The notes under the pieces: generated by a model | What the model was told of the DNA's origin: nothing | The model's database searches: none | Seen by the model: the letters and a program-made list of their open reading frames with translations, nothing else | Part shown: positions 28,521-38,972 of the stretch, in pieces | How the letters are laid out: each line of letters begins with the position of its first letter | How positions within the stretch are numbered: the stretch's first letter is position 1 | NCBI RefSeq assembly: GCF_003260015.1 | Contig: NZ_QCXS01000002.1 | Coordinates: 1,798,001-1,862,000, forward strand | DNA: 64,000 nucleotides | Direction of reading: 5' to 3' | DNA from: Nakamurella deserti | GTDB lineage: Bacteria > Actinomycetota > Actinomycetes > Mycobacteriales > Nakamurellaceae | Position numbers and translations under genes: made by a program

Positions 28521-29233
28521 GTTGCTCCTCCAGGGACCACGACGGCCGCGCGGTGAACCTGGTGGGTCACCGTCGGGCTGCCGTGGTCGTGTTGCGGTTG
28601 TGCGGAAACGGGTTGGTACAGGCGGTGTTTGACGATGTACTGGACGACCCCGTCGGGAACCAGGTACCAGACGGGCATGCCGCGCTCGACACGCGAGCGG
28701 CAGTCGGTGGACGAGATGGCCAGCGCGGGCACCTCGATGAGCGTCACCCGTCCCTCGGGCAGCTTGAGCAGATCGAGTTCGGGGAGGGTGTATCCGGGGC
28801 GGGTGACCCCGATGAAGTGCGCCAGCGCGAACAGGTCGTCGACGTTCTTCCACGACACGATGGCGGCCAACGCGTCGGCACCGGTGATGAAGAACCACTC
28901 GGCGTCGGGCTCGGCCGCCTGCAGGTCGGTGAGGGTGTCGACCGTGTACGTCGGCCCCGGCCGGTCGATGTCCACCCGGGACACCGTGAACTGCGGGTTG
29001 GCGGCGGTGGCGATCACCGTCATCAGGTAGCGGTGCTCGGCCGGGCTGACGCCCTTCTTCTGCCAGGGCTGGCCGGTCGGGACGAACACGACCTCGTCGA
29101 GGTGGAAGCGGTCGGCGACCTCGCTGGCCGCCACCAGGTGACCGTGGTGGATGGGGTCGAAGGTGCCACCCATGACGCCGATCCGGCGGCGGACGCCGTC
29201 GGTACCGGACCGCCGCGGCGCGGCCCCGGTCAC
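28517..29233 (-). CDS. nadD: nicotinate-nucleotide adenylyltransferase
   Basis: Adenylates nicotinate mononucleotide in NAD synthesis. The protein is 238 aa. The nucleotidyltransferase motif [32 protein letters not shown] and SSTDCRSRV (ISSTxIR equivalent) are present. A ~30-residue His/Gln/Val-rich tail is unusual. GTG 29233 overlaps the proA stop and its own stop overlaps rsfS. The nadD-rsfS pairing is widely conserved. Confidence 0.95.
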   Translation of the reverse strand: MTGAAPRRSGTDGVRRRIGVMGGTFDPIHHGHLVAASEVADRFHLDEVVFVPTGQPWQKKGVSPAEHRYLMTVIATAANPQFTVSRVDIDRPGPTYTVDTLTDLQAAEPDAEWFFITGADALAAIVSWKNVDDLFALAHFIGVTRPGYTLPELDLLKLPEGRVTLIEVPALAISSTDCRSRVERGMPVWYLVPDGVVQYIVKHRLYQPVSAQPQHDHGSPTVTHQVHRAAVVVPGGAT

Positions 29234-30543
29234 GAACTCTCCCGGATCTGGCCGCTGCCGGTGACCACGTACTTGGTGCTGGTCAACTCGGCGAGCCCCA
29301 TGGGTCCCCGGGCGTGCAGCTTCTGCGTCGAGATGCCGATCTCGGCGCCGAAGCCGAACTGACCGCCGTCGGTGAACGCCGTCGAGGCGTTCACCATCAC
29401 GGCGGCGGCGTCGACCTCGCGGGTGAATCGCTGGGCGGCGACGAGATCGCCGGTGACGATGGCCTCGGTGTGACCGGTGGAGTGCGCTGCGATGTGGGAC
29501 AGCGCGCCGTCCAGCGAGTCGACCACGGCGGCGGCGATGTCCATCGAGAGGAATTCGGTGTCCCAGTCGTCCGCGGTGGCCGGGACGGTTCCGTCGGCGA
29601 GTGCGGCGACCGCGTCGTCGGCGTGCACGGTGACCCCGGCGCGCTGGAGGGCCCCGATCAGCCGCGGCACCGCGACGGCGGCGACATCGGCGTGGACGAG
29701 CAGGGTCTCGGCCGCGTTGCAGACGCTGGTGCGACGGGTCTTGGAGTTCAGCAGGATGGTCTCGGCCATGTCGAGGTCGGCCGCCGCGTCGACGTAGACG
29801 TGGACGTTGCCCACCCCGGTCTCGATCACCGGCACCGTCGAGCCCTCGACCACGGCACGGATCAGGCCGGCGCCGCCCCGCGGGATGATGACGTCGACGA
29901 GTCCGCGGGCGGTCATCAGGTGCCGCACCGAGGCGCGGTCGACCCCGGGAACCAGCTGCACCGCGTCGTCGGGCAGTCCGGCCGCGGCACCGGCCGCCGA
30001 CAGGACCGTCACCAGCGCGGCGTTGGAGTGGTACGCCGAACCGGAACCCCGCAACAGCACCGCGTTCCCGGACTTCAGCGCGATCCCCGCGGCGTCGGCG
30101 GTGACGTTGGGGCGGGCTTCGTAGATGATGGCGACGACCCCGAGAGGGACGCGTACCTGCTGCAGCGACAACCCGTTGGGCAGCACCGAACCGCGGACCG
30201 TGCCGCCGACCGGGTCGGGCAGCGCGACGAGCTCCTCCAGGCCCACGGCCATCGCCTCGACGCGGGCCTTCGTGAGACGGAGCCGGTCGATGAGATTGTC
30301 CGGGGTGCCCGCGTTCTCGGCGGCGCGGATGTCGGCGGCGTTGGCCTGCAGGATCTCCGGGGTGTGGGTCCGCAGTGCGGCGGCCATCGCCTGCAGCACG
30401 GCGTTCTTCGTCGCGGTCGACAGCAGCGCGACCCGGTGCGAGGCGGCCCGGGCCCGGCGCGCCGCGGCGAGGACGTCCTCGGCCGTCACCGCTTCAGGAG
30501 CGGACCTGTCGACCGGTGGCGGGTTCTCCAGGGAGACGGTCAC
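29230..30543 (-). CDS. proA: gamma-glutamyl phosphate reductase
   Basis: Second enzyme of proline synthesis; NADPH reduction of gamma-glutamyl phosphate. The protein is 437 aa. The ALDH-like fold shows [14 protein letters not shown] [35 protein letters not shown], the catalytic Cys in [13 protein letters not shown], and the C-terminal [19 protein letters not shown] 30543 is chosen because AGGAGGAAG lies 5-6 nt upstream and the resulting N-terminus (VTVSLENPP) resembles mycobacterial ProA. An alternative ATG at 30588 would overlap the proB stop as ATGA. Confidence 0.95.
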   Translation of the reverse strand: MTVSLENPPPVDRSAPEAVTAEDVLAAARRARAASHRVALLSTATKNAVLQAMAAALRTHTPEILQANAADIRAAENAGTPDNLIDRLRLTKARVEAMAVGLEELVALPDPVGGTVRGSVLPNGLSLQQVRVPLGVVAIIYEARPNVTADAAGIALKSGNAVLLRGSGSAYHSNAALVTVLSAAGAAAGLPDDAVQLVPGVDRASVRHLMTARGLVDVIIPRGGAGLIRAVVEGSTVPVIETGVGNVHVYVDAAADLDMAETILLNSKTRRTSVCNAAETLLVHADVAAVAVPRLIGALQRAGVTVHADDAVAALADGTVPATADDWDTEFLSMDIAAAVVDSLDGALSHIAAHSTGHTEAIVTGDLVAAQRFTREVDAAAVMVNASTAFTDGGQFGFGAEIGISTQKLHARGPMGLAELTSTKYVVTGSGQIRESS

Positions 30544-30584
30544 GACGGCTTCCTCCTGAGGGACGGCTCCTGCGGTGGGGCGGC

Positions 30585-31757
30585 TCATGTGGCGACCAGA
30601 TCGTCGGCGTGCACGACCTCGCGGCGGTGTTCGGGCGGGAGGTCGCCCAGCGACCGGCCGATGATGCCCGGGAGTTCGGCGGCGTCGTGACCGACGAAAC
30701 CCCGGGCGACGATCCGGTCGTCCGGACCCAGCAGGTCCACGACGTCACCGGACTCGAAATCGCCGCTGTAGCCGGTGATGCCGGCGGGCAGCAGCGACTT
30801 GCGGCGCTGGGTGACCGCGGCGACGGCACCCGCGTCGAGTGAGATGGAGCCGGCCGAGGTGGCGGCGTGGCGCAGCCAGAACAGCCGGGAGGTGGTGCGG
30901 CGCGGCGACGCGGCGAACGCGGTGCCGACGACCGGGCCGGTCACCGCCAGGGCGGCGGCCGCGTCGACCGCGGACGCGAGCAGCACCGGGATCCCGGCGC
31001 CCGTCGCGGTCAGCGCGGCCGTCAGCTTCGACGCCATCCCGCCGGTACCCACATCGCTGGAAGAATCGGCGATGCGGACGCCGGTCAGGGTCGTGAGGTC
31101 GTCGACCTCGGTGATCCGCTCCGACTCCGGGAGCCGCGGATCGCCGGTGTAGAGGGCGTCGACGTCGGACAGCAGCACCAGCGCGTCGGCCCCGACGAGA
31201 TGGGCGACCAGCGCGGCCAGCCGGTCGTTGTCACCGAAGCGGATCTCGTGGGTCGCGACGGTGTCGTTCTCGTTGACGACGGGCACGACACCGAAGTGCA
31301 GCAGCTTGGCCAGGGTGCGCTGGGCGTTGCGGTAGTGCGCGCGGCGGACCACGTCGTCGGAGGTGAGCAGGACCTGTCCGACGGTCGATCCGTACCGGGC
31401 GAACGAACCGGCGTACTGCTCGGCGAGCAACTGCTGGCCGACGGCGGCCGCGGCCTGCTGGGTGGCGAGGTCGCGGGGCCGGCGGGAGAGCCCCAGGGGC
31501 GCGAGGCCGGCGGCGATGGCACCCGAGGACACCAGGACGACGTGCGACCCGGTCAGCCGACGGGCGGCCAGGGCGTCCACGAGGTGGTCGAGGCGGTCGC
31601 GGTCGAGGCCGCCGGCCGAGGTGGTGATGGACGACGAGCCGACCTTGACCACGATGGTCCGGGCGGCGGCGATCGCCGTGCGGGCGGCCGGAACCGGCGC
31701 CACCCGCGATGCCGAGGCACCGTCCGTGGCCACCGTCAGATCAGCCGTGCCGCCCAC
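30585..31757 (-). CDS. proB: glutamate 5-kinase
   Basis: First, feedback-controlled step of proline synthesis. The protein is 390 aa. The amino acid kinase domain has [35 protein letters not shown] and [14 protein letters not shown]-terminal PUA domain follows ([21 protein letters not shown]). GTG 31757 starts 7 bp after the obgE stop. The proB-proA pair is tightly linked, consistent with the known kinase-reductase coupling. Confidence 0.96.
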   Translation of the reverse strand: MGGTADLTVATDGASASRVAPVPAARTAIAAARTIVVKVGSSSITTSAGGLDRDRLDHLVDALAARRLTGSHVVLVSSGAIAAGLAPLGLSRRPRDLATQQAAAAVGQQLLAEQYAGSFARYGSTVGQVLLTSDDVVRRAHYRNAQRTLAKLLHFGVVPVVNENDTVATHEIRFGDNDRLAALVAHLVGADALVLLSDVDALYTGDPRLPESERITEVDDLTTLTGVRIADSSSDVGTGGMASKLTAALTATGAGIPVLLASAVDAAAALAVTGPVVGTAFAASPRRTTSRLFWLRHAATSAGSISLDAGAVAAVTQRRKSLLPAGITGYSGDFESGDVVDLLGPDDRIVARGFVGHDAAELPGIIGRSLGDLPPEHRREVVHADDLVAT

Positions 31758-31764
31758 CGTCGAC

Positions 31765-33261
31765 TCACTCCCCCAGCTCTGCCGCGAGCTGCGCGCGCAG
31801 GCGGTCGATGTCGGCGTCGTCCAGATCGTCGTCCGCGACCTCCAGGCCGCGGCGCAGCCGGTGCATGGCCTTGCGCTCGGCGGCGCCGACGCGTTCGTTG
31901 GTCTCCAGCCGCAGATCGGTGCCGCGCCCGGTGCGGGTCAGCTCCACACCCGCGAGGGTCGTCGGCTCCCAGTCGAAGGTGACCGCACCGATGGTGACCG
32001 GCGCGCCGGGCTGCGCACCGAGCTTGGCGAGCTTCTCCTCCACGCCGAGCCGGGCGAGCCGGTCGGCCAGATACCCCACCGCCTCGTCGTTGCTGAAGTC
32101 GGTCTGCCGGATCCAGCGCTCGGGGCGGGTGCCGCGGATGATGTAGCCGCCCACCTCCTCGGGGTCGGGCTCGACGCTGAAATGCGTCTCGTCCACGGCC
32201 TTGGGCCGCAGCACGATCCGTTCACCTACCTGGGTGGGCCGGTCGGCGCGGTCGGCCTGCACGACCTCGGCCAGGGCGTAGGTCAGCTCGCGGAGCCCCT
32301 CGTGGGTGGCCGTGGAGACCTCGTAGACCCGGTAGCCGGCCGCCCGCAGGTCGGGAGCGACCAGCTCGGCGAGCTCGCGGGCCTGGGGGACGTCCATCTT
32401 GTTCAGCACGACCAGCCGCGGCTTGGCCTCGAAGTCGGTGGCCAGCGACGGGATGTACTCGGCCAGCTCCTTCTCCAGCGCGGCGATGTCGGACTCCGGA
32501 TCGCGGCCCGATTCGAACGTCGCGCAGTCCACCACGTGCACCAGCACGGCGCAGCGTTCGATGTGGCGCAGGAACTCCAGGCCGAGACCGCGGCCCTGAC
32601 TGGCCCCCGGGATCAGGCCCGGGACGTCGGCGATGGTGAAGACCTCGGCACCGGCGGTCACGACACCCAGGTTCGGCTGCAGGGTGGTGAACGGGTAGTC
32701 GGCGATCTTGGGCTTCGCCGCGGACAGCACTGAGACCAGCGACGACTTACCGGCCGACGGGAACCCGAGCAGACCCACGTCGGCGACGGACTTCAACTCC
32801 AGGACGACGTCGGCGCTTTCACCGGGCTCGCCGAGTAGGGCGAACCCGGGGGCCTTGCGGCTGCGCGACGCCAGCGCGGCGTTGCCGAGCCCACCCCGGC
32901 CGCCGTGGGCGGCGACGAACTGCGCCCCGGCACCGACCAGGTCGGCCAGGATCTCGCCGTCCTCGCTGAGCACCACCGTGCCGTCGGGGACCCGCAGCAC
33001 CAGCGACTCGCCCTGGGCGCCGTTGCGCAGATCGCCCGCGCCGGGCTTGCCACTGCCGGCCTTGGCATGGGGGTGGAAGTGGAAGTCGAGCAGGGTGTGC
33101 ACGCTCGGGTCGACGACGAGGGTCACGTCACCGCCGTTGCCGCCGTTGCCGCCGTCGGGTCCACCGAGGGGCTTGAACTTCTCGCGGTGCACGGACGCAC
33201 AACCGTTACCGCCGTCACCGGCCTGCAGGTGCAGAACGGTCCGGTCGACGAATCTGGCCAC
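31765..33261 (-). CDS. obgE: Obg GTPase (CgtA)
   Basis: Ribosome-associated GTPase involved in 50S maturation and stress control. The protein is 498 aa. The Obg fold starts [18 protein letters not shown] with Gly-rich repeats ([14 protein letters not shown]). The G domain has GFPSAGKSS (G1), [10 protein letters not shown] (G3) and NKMDVP (G4). The actinobacterial OCT domain and an acidic C-terminus ([12 protein letters not shown]) follow. GTG 33261 is preceded by GAAGGAG. A hairpin separates it from rpmA. Confidence 0.97.
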   Translation of the reverse strand: MARFVDRTVLHLQAGDGGNGCASVHREKFKPLGGPDGGNGGNGGDVTLVVDPSVHTLLDFHFHPHAKAGSGKPGAGDLRNGAQGESLVLRVPDGTVVLSEDGEILADLVGAGAQFVAAHGGRGGLGNAALASRSRKAPGFALLGEPGESADVVLELKSVADVGLLGFPSAGKSSLVSVLSAAKPKIADYPFTTLQPNLGVVTAGAEVFTIADVPGLIPGASQGRGLGLEFLRHIERCAVLVHVVDCATFESGRDPESDIAALEKELAEYIPSLATDFEAKPRLVVLNKMDVPQARELAELVAPDLRAAGYRVYEVSTATHEGLRELTYALAEVVQADRADRPTQVGERIVLRPKAVDETHFSVEPDPEEVGGYIIRGTRPERWIRQTDFSNDEAVGYLADRLARLGVEEKLAKLGAQPGAPVTIGAVTFDWEPTTLAGVELTRTGRGTDLRLETNERVGAAERKAMHRLRRGLEVADDDLDDADIDRLRAQLAAELGE

Positions 33262-33318
33262 AGCTGTACTCCTTCACCACGCCCGGCACATCCGGGCGGT
33301 ACGACCGCACAAACCGAA

Positions 33319-33357
33319 CGAGGGGCGGGATCCGGAGATTCCCGGACCCGCCCCTCG
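33319..33357 (-). terminator. hairpin between rpmA and obgE
   Basis: CGAGGGGCGGG-A-TCCGG (33319-33335) pairs with CCGGACCCGCCCCTCG (33342-33357), leaving one bulged base and a 6-nt loop. It lies 26 bp past the rpmA stop. It could end or attenuate the ribosomal protein transcript so that obgE is expressed at a lower level. Confidence 0.65.
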
Positions 33358-33383
33358 CTAGGGAGTGTGCACGTGGCGGCTGG

Positions 33384-33674
33384 TCAGGCCTGCGCCGCCA
33401 CCGGCTCGACGACGTCCGCCGCAGCCGGAATCACGATGTTGACGGTCTTGCGACCGCGCTTGATGCCGAACTCGACCGCGCCCGCGCTGAGCGCGAACAG
33501 GGTGTCGTCCTTGCCGATGCCGACACCGACGCCGGGGTGGAACTTGGTGCCGCGCTGACGGACGAGGATCTCGCCCGCGCTCACGACCTGGCCGCCGAAG
33601 CGCTTGACGCCCAGCCGCTGAGCATTGGAATCGCGCCCGTTCTTGGAACTGGACGCACCCTTCTTGTGTGCCAT
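33384..33674 (-). CDS. rpmA: 50S ribosomal protein L27
   Basis: 96-aa L27, whose N-terminus reaches the peptidyl transferase centre. Starts [20 protein letters not shown] and contains [11 protein letters not shown] and [11 protein letters not shown]. No N-terminal cleavage extension is present, unlike in Firmicutes. It lies 15 bp downstream of rplU. Confidence 0.98.
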   Translation of the reverse strand: MAHKKGASSSKNGRDSNAQRLGVKRFGGQVVSAGEILVRQRGTKFHPGVGVGIGKDDTLFALSAGAVEFGIKRGRKTVNIVIPAAADVVEPVAAQA

Positions 33675-33689
33675 GTTTCTCGCCTACCC

Positions 33690-34001
33690 TCAGCCGACGG
33701 TGATGCTGGTAACCCGGACCTTCACCAGCGGCTGGCGGTGGCCCTGCCGCTTGTGGTACCCGGTCTTGTTCTTGAACTTGTGGATGATGATCTTCGGGCC
33801 CTTGGTGGCGGCGACGATCTCGCCGGCGACGGAGACCTTGCCGAGCGCGGCGACATCCGCCGTCACGTCGGCGCCGTCCACCACGAGCAGCGCGGGGAGG
33901 TCCACCGCGGTGCCGGGCCTGCCGTCGAGCTTCTCGACCTCGATGACATCACCTTCGGCAACCTTGTACTGCTTGCCGCCGGTCTTAACGATCGCGTACA
34001 T
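33690..34001 (-). CDS. rplU: 50S ribosomal protein L21
   Basis: 103-aa L21, a 23S rRNA-binding protein. Starts [14 protein letters not shown] and ends with the basic [22 protein letters not shown] 34001 follows AGGAAGG. The ~198-bp leader between rne and rplU probably holds its promoter; a TTTACT hexamer in this strand near 34119-34124 is a possible -10 box, but no clean -35 was found. Confidence 0.98.
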   Translation of the reverse strand: MYAIVKTGGKQYKVAEGDVIEVEKLDGRPGTAVDLPALLVVDGADVTADVAALGKVSVAGEIVAATKGPKIIIHKFKNKTGYHKRQGHRQPLVKVRVTSITVG

Positions 34002-34199
34002 CGCGGCCGCGCCTTCCTAGGAGTCTTACCTTCAGTGCTGAGCGCCGTGGGCGATCAGCTTGATCACGTGTGCTGCCGACCGGTCCGGCCCCGACGACCG
34101 CCGAGGGCAACTGGTCACAGTAAAGGCCGCCGAAGTTCCGACGGCCGACAATTCAGAGTACTCGGCCGGACCGGGTCGGAGCAAACCAGCTCGCCCGCA

Positions 34200-37100
34200 T
34201 CACACCGCGGGCGGGCCGGCCGGACGGCTGGCCGCCCGCCGACGTCGCGGACGCGCCGCCGGCGCGGGCGCCGGTTCCGGCTGGACCGCAGCGGGCGCCG
34301 GAGTCGGGTCGACCGCCGGGTCGGCGTCGGCGGTACCGGCGACGGTGGCCCCGCCCTCACCCGTCGCGGCGGCGGCACCGGTGTCGGCCTCGACGACGGA
34401 CACAGCGTCGAGGTCGACGTCGGCGTCCGCGTCCGCGTCCGCGTCGACGTCAGGGTCGGCACCGTCGGTCTCGATCCCGTCGGGAACCGGAACCTCCGAC
34501 ATCGCGTCCGCCGGGTCCAGTACCTCGTCGGCGGCGTCCGTCGCCGGGGCGATGTCCAGGGCGGGCAACAGGTCGAGCTGGTCCGCCTCCACCTCGTCGG
34601 CACCGGCGTCGACGGTGCTCGGCTCGTCGAGGTCGGTGACGACGGCGTCGTCCGGGCTCACACCCTCGTCGTCGGCGTCGTCCGAGCCGTCGGCGTCGCG
34701 CGTCCCGTCGGCACCGCCGGCGTCCTGCTCGGCGCGCTCGCGACGACTCCGTCCGCGGCCGCCGCGGCGGCGGCGGCGCGGAGCGCCACCCTCACGGGTG
34801 TCGTCGCCGGCGTCGGCCTGACCGTCCCCGGCGTCGGCCCCTCCGTCGGCGTCCACGGCCGGCAGGAGGGCGGTCAACAGGTCGGGGTCGACCGGGGTCG
34901 CGTCGTGTTCGGGAGCGAAGTCGGCCGCCCCCTCCGCCGGCTCGCCGGCGCGACCGTTGAGCTCGGCCAGCAGCGACGACGACAGCTCGTTGACGGGGTC
35001 CTCGGCGGTGCGCGCGACGGCGGCGCCGAGCTCCGGCGGCTTCGGGCCGCGGGGATCGCGGCGCGGGGTGGCGACCACCGGCGTGACCGGCTCGACCTCG
35101 GCGACGACCTCACGGGCCGGCCGGGCGTTGCCACGGTTGCGGCGACCCGACGAGCGGTCGGCGGGCGCTTCGACGACCTCGGCGGCCGTGGGATCGACCG
35201 GCACGTCACGCAGCACGATGCCGCGTCCGTGGCAGTGTGCGCACGGCTCCGAGAAGGCCTCGACCAGACCGGTGCCCATCTTCTTGCGGGTCATCTGGAC
35301 CAGGCCCAGCGACGTCACCTCGGCGACCTGGTGGCGCGTGCGATCGCGCCCCAGGCACTCGGTGAGCCGACGCAGCACCAGCTCGCGGTTGGACTCCAGG
35401 ACCATGTCGATGAAGTCCACGACGATGATGCCGCCGATGTCGCGCAGCCGCAGCTGCCGCACGACCTCCTCGGCCGCCTCGAGGTTGTTCTTCGTGACGG
35501 TCTCCTCGAGGTTGCCCCCGGACCCGGTGTACTTGCCGGTGTTGACGTCGACGACGGTCATCGCCTCGGTGCGGTCGATGACCAGCGACCCGCCGGACGG
35601 CAGGAACACCTTGCGCTCCAGCGCCTTGGCGATCTGCTCGTCGATGCGGTGCGCGGCGAAGACGTCGGTGGCGCCGTCGTAGCGGTGCAACCGCGGCGCG
35701 AGTTCCGGGGCGACCGCGTTGACGTAGGACGACAGCGAGTCCCAGATGCCGTGGTCGCTGTCGTCGCCGTCGATGATCAGCTCGCTGATGTCGGAGTTGA
35801 ACAGGTCACGGATGACCTTGATCAGGGTGTCCGGCTCGCTGTAGAGCTGCTTGGCCTGGGCGCCCTGCGTCTGCTGCGACGCCGCGGCCTGGATCTGCTC
35901 CCACTGCGCCTTCAACCGCTCGACGTCGCGGGCCAGCTCCTCCTCGGAGACGCCCTCGGCGGCGGTGCGGATGATGACGCCCGCGTCGTCGGGGACGATG
36001 CGGTCGAGGATGCCCTTGAGTCGCTTGCGCTCGGTGTCGGGCAGCTTGCGCGAGATGCCGGTCGCCCCGCCCGCCGGCACGTAGACCAGGAAGCGGCCCG
36101 GCAGCGAGATCTGGGTGGTCAGCCGGGCACCCTTGTGTCCGACCGGGTCCTTGGAGACCTGCACCAGCACGGTGTCGCCGCTGCTCAGCGCGGACTCGAT
36201 GCGGCGGGACTTGCCGGCCAGGCCGGCGGCCTCCCAGTTCACCTCACCGGCGTACAGCACGGCGTTGCGGCCCTTGCCGATGTCGACGAAGGCGGCCTCC
36301 ATCGACGGCAGCACGTTCTGCACGCGGCCCAGGTAGACGTTGCCGATCATCGACGCCGACCCGGCGCGGGAGACGAAGTGCTCGACGAGCACGTTGTCCT
36401 CCAGCACCGCGACCTGGGTGAGGTCGTTGCGCTGCCGGACGGCCATCACCCGGTGCACGGACTCACGGCGCGCCAGGAACTCGGCCTCGGTGAGGATCTG
36501 CGGCCGGCGGCGCGTCTGCAGGGAGTCCCGGCGGCGCTGCCGCTTGGCCTCGAGACGGGTCGAGCCGCGGACGCCCTGCACCTCGGACTCGGCGCTGCGG
36601 GCCTCCCGCGTGTCGCGGACGTGGACCACGGTGTCGGCGGGGTCGTCGGGCCGGCCGGCGTCGTCGGAGCCGCCGCGACGGCGACGCCGGCGGCGGCGCG
36701 AGGAACCGGAACCGGCGGTGTCGCCGTCCTGGTCGCCCTCGCTGTCGTCCTCGTTCTCCTCGTCGTCGGTGCGGGCACCGTCGGCCCCGTCGGTCCCACG
36801 GGCACCGTCGGCGTCGTCGACGCCCTCGCCACCGTCGGACGCGGCACGGTCCCCACCGCGACCGCCACGACGACGACGGCGACGGCCACTCCGCGTACCG
36901 CCGGCGTCGCCGCCGTCGGCGTCGCCGGTCTCGCTCTGGTCGGCGTCGTCCTCGTCCTCGTCGGTGTCCGCACCGTCGGAATCGGCACTGTCGGAGTCGG
37001 TGGTGGAGTCACCGGCCGGCACGACGTCGGCAGGGGTCACAGCACCGTCGAGATCGGACTCGGCGGTGTCGTCGGCGTCATCGGTCTCGGCGGTGTCCTG

Positions 37101-38048
37101 GGCGCGGTCGCCGGTGCGGCTGCGACCACGGCGACCGCGACGGCGGCGGCCCCGGCCACCTTCCTCGCGCGCGTCGTCGTCGGCGGGCTCACCGGCGTCG
37201 GAGGCATCCGCTGTCTCCGACACCGTCACCGGAGCCGGCTCGGTGGTGTCGTCGGCCGGAGCGGACATCGCGCGCAGAGCCTGGACGGCGACGTCGCGGG
37301 CGAGCACGGAATTCGGGGACTTGGCCACCACCCCCTGCTCGGTGAGCAGCGCGATCAGCGTCTTGGCGCTGACGCCGGCCCGCTTGGCCAGCTCGTGGAC
37401 GCGCATCCGGGTGGGCAGGTCGGCGTACAGGGCGTCATCGGACGCGGCGGTCTCGGCGTCGGGAGCCGCGGGTGTCGCGGGGACGGTCGCGGCGGCCCGC
37501 GGAGCCTCGGCAACCGGAGCGGCCTCGGCCACCGGAGCGGGGTCGACCGCAGCGGGCGCGGCGACCGACGGGGGCGCCGCAGGCCGGGAAGCCCGACGCC
37601 GCGCGGGACGGGCGGGTGCGGCGGCCACGTCCGGCTCGGCGAACAGCGGCGCCCAGGGGGCGGGTTCCACGGCCACAGGTGCGGCCACGGCCTCGGCGGC
37701 GGGCGGAGCCTCGGCGTCGGCGACCGCGATCGCGTCGGCGACGACGGCTTCCACCGCGTCGACGCTGTCGACGGGTCCGGCGGCGGGGGTCGCCGGGGCG
37801 GGGTCGATCGTGACGACCAGCCGGCCGCTGGCGTGCAGCGCGGTCAACGCCGCCCGGGCGGCTGCCGCGTCGACCGACGCGGACGACGAGGTGAGGGTGG
37901 CGCCGTTCTCGGTGAGCGCCTGGAGCAGCAGCCGGGAGGCGACACCGAAGCGCTTGGCGACCTCGTGCACCCGCGACCTCGCGGGAAGCGCGTCGAGTTG
38001 AGCGGCCAGCGCGGCGTCGGCACTACCGGTGGCGGAAAAATCGGTCAT
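34200..38048 (-). CDS. rne: ribonuclease E/G with duplicated N-terminal module
   Basis: Endoribonuclease for mRNA decay and rRNA processing. The protein is 1282 aa, long for actinobacteria. The N-terminus has two similar helical modules, LPARSRVHEVAKRFG near residue 20 and LPTRMRVHELAKRAG near residue 210, like the N-terminal module of mycobacterial RNase E and of IF-2. Acidic/basic low-complexity arms follow. The catalytic core has the S1 segment (VGNVYLGRVQNVLPS), IDRTEAMTVVDVNTG, IIVVDFIDMVL (metal Asp) and the zinc link EPCAHCHGRG. The C-terminus is again disordered and ends in the basic [15 protein letters not shown]. It precedes rplU-rpmA. Confidence 0.95.
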   Translation of the reverse strand: MTDFSATGSADAALAAQLDALPARSRVHEVAKRFGVASRLLLQALTENGATLTSSSASVDAAAARAALTALHASGRLVVTIDPAPATPAAGPVDSVDAVEAVVADAIAVADAEAPPAAEAVAAPVAVEPAPWAPLFAEPDVAAAPARPARRRASRPAAPPSVAAPAAVDPAPVAEAAPVAEAPRAAATVPATPAAPDAETAASDDALYADLPTRMRVHELAKRAGVSAKTLIALLTEQGVVAKSPNSVLARDVAVQALRAMSAPADDTTEPAPVTVSETADASDAGEPADDDAREEGGRGRRRRGRRGRSRTGDRAQDTAETDDADDTAESDLDGAVTPADVVPAGDSTTDSDSADSDGADTDEDEDDADQSETGDADGGDAGGTRSGRRRRRRGGRGGDRAASDGGEGVDDADGARGTDGADGARTDDEENEDDSEGDQDGDTAGSGSSRRRRRRRRGGSDDAGRPDDPADTVVHVRDTREARSAESEVQGVRGSTRLEAKRQRRRDSLQTRRRPQILTEAEFLARRESVHRVMAVRQRNDLTQVAVLEDNVLVEHFVSRAGSASMIGNVYLGRVQNVLPSMEAAFVDIGKGRNAVLYAGEVNWEAAGLAGKSRRIESALSSGDTVLVQVSKDPVGHKGARLTTQISLPGRFLVYVPAGGATGISRKLPDTERKRLKGILDRIVPDDAGVIIRTAAEGVSEEELARDVERLKAQWEQIQAAASQQTQGAQAKQLYSEPDTLIKVIRDLFNSDISELIIDGDDSDHGIWDSLSSYVNAVAPELAPRLHRYDGATDVFAAHRIDEQIAKALERKVFLPSGGSLVIDRTEAMTVVDVNTGKYTGSGGNLEETVTKNNLEAAEEVVRQLRLRDIGGIIVVDFIDMVLESNRELVLRRLTECLGRDRTRHQVAEVTSLGLVQMTRKKMGTGLVEAFSEPCAHCHGRGIVLRDVPVDPTAAEVVEAPADRSSGRRNRGNARPAREVVAEVEPVTPVVATPRRDPRGPKPPELGAAVARTAEDPVNELSSSLLAELNGRAGEPAEGAADFAPEHDATPVDPDLLTALLPAVDADGGADAGDGQADAGDDTREGGAPRRRRRGGRGRSRRERAEQDAGGADGTRDADGSDDADDEGVSPDDAVVTDLDEPSTVDAGADEVEADQLDLLPALDIAPATDAADEVLDPADAMSEVPVPDGIETDGADPDVDADADADADVDLDAVSVVEADTGAAAATGEGGATVAGTADADPAVDPTPAPAAVQPEPAPAPAARPRRRRAASRPAGPPAV

Positions 38049-38423
38049 TGAAGTTGTCCCTCCCGGGTCACCGGGCGCGATCCCCGCAGGGTGCGCCGCT
38101 CGGTGACCTCGGATCAGCTATGTCCGCAGTGCACGCACTGCGGGAAGTCTCGTGGTGTGGGTGCGGCCGATCAGCTCCAGGCACCGAGCACCCGAGGAGT
38201 CTCACTCGCCTCGTGCATCGTCGTGCCTCGCACCGACCTGGCCTGGCGGCCGTCCGGAGATCCGGGATCAGCTGCCGAGGCCAGTATCCCACAGACCGGC
38301 GTCGGCCCCGGCCGGGACACGGCTGCGGGCGTCCGTCACCGGCACCGGCGTCGTCGCGGACCTCAGGTCCGCCGCCGGTGGTGACGCGTCAGGTCGACAG
38401 GCCCGCGGCTCGGTCAGACCCCG
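38049..38423. other. rne upstream region, no gene seen
   Basis: About 375 bp directly upstream of rne without a supported gene. In the rne strand a GATACT hexamer at 38288-38293 (in GGGATACTGG) is a possible -10 element, which would give a leader of ~230 nt. Long 5' leaders are usual for RNase E, which autoregulates its mRNA in other bacteria. The region runs into the minisatellite on its right. Confidence 0.35.
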
Positions 38424-38837
38424 CGGCACCCTGCGGACCCTCGGCATCAGGCGGACCCGCGACATCCCGGAGACCGGCGGCATGAGGCCGACCCGCGGCA
38501 GCAGGCAGACCCGCGGCACCCCGGAGACCGGCGGCACCCTGCGGACCCGCGGCATCAGGCACGCCCGCGGCACCCCGAAGACCGGCGGCACCATGCGGAC
38601 CCGCGGCATCAGGCAGAGCCACGGCACCCCGAAGACCGGCGGCACCCTGCCAACCCGCGGCATCAAGCACGCCCGCGGCACCCCGAAGACCGGCGGCACC
38701 CTGCCGACCCGCGGCATCAAGCACGCCCGCGGCACCCCGAAGACCGGCGGCACCATGCCGACCCGAGCCGTCAGGCAGACCCGCGGCACCCTGCGGACCC
38801 GCGGCACCCTTGAGAGGCGCGGCACGATGCGGTTCGG
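38424..38837. repeat. minisatellite: 18-bp units grouped in 54-bp repeats, 414 bp
   Basis: About 23 consecutive 18-bp units (type cggcaccctgcggacccg). They form a 54-bp period of three distinct subunits; block starts are at 38424, 38478, 38532, 38586, 38640, 38694 and 38748. Because 18 and 54 are multiples of three, several frames stay open on both strands. One plus-strand frame and one minus-strand frame have almost only G/C third positions, and another minus frame reads as Gly-X-Y-like triplets. None has a ribosome binding site or a recognisable domain, so I do not call a gene. It lies between rne and the GNAT gene. Confidence 0.9.
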
Positions 38838-38972
38838 GGCGCCGCGCAGACACGCGAGCCGGGTTGCGGATCCGGCGCGCCCCTCCCGCGACGCACGACC
38901 GGCCCGCCGTCCGGCGCCGCGTGCGCCACCCCGGCACCGGAGGCCCGACGACCGCCGGGACGGCACACCGAC

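Noticed and set aside
33537-38051. 1504-aa open frame on the plus strand antisense to rne
   Set aside because: It is a GC-rich shadow of the RNase E and ribosomal protein genes, with no family similarity and no own ribosome binding site.
38389-38937. Collagen-like Gly-X-Y frame on the minus strand over the minisatellite
   Set aside because: The pattern comes from the 18-bp repeat. Third positions in this frame are often T, unlike genes here, and no start signal is visible.
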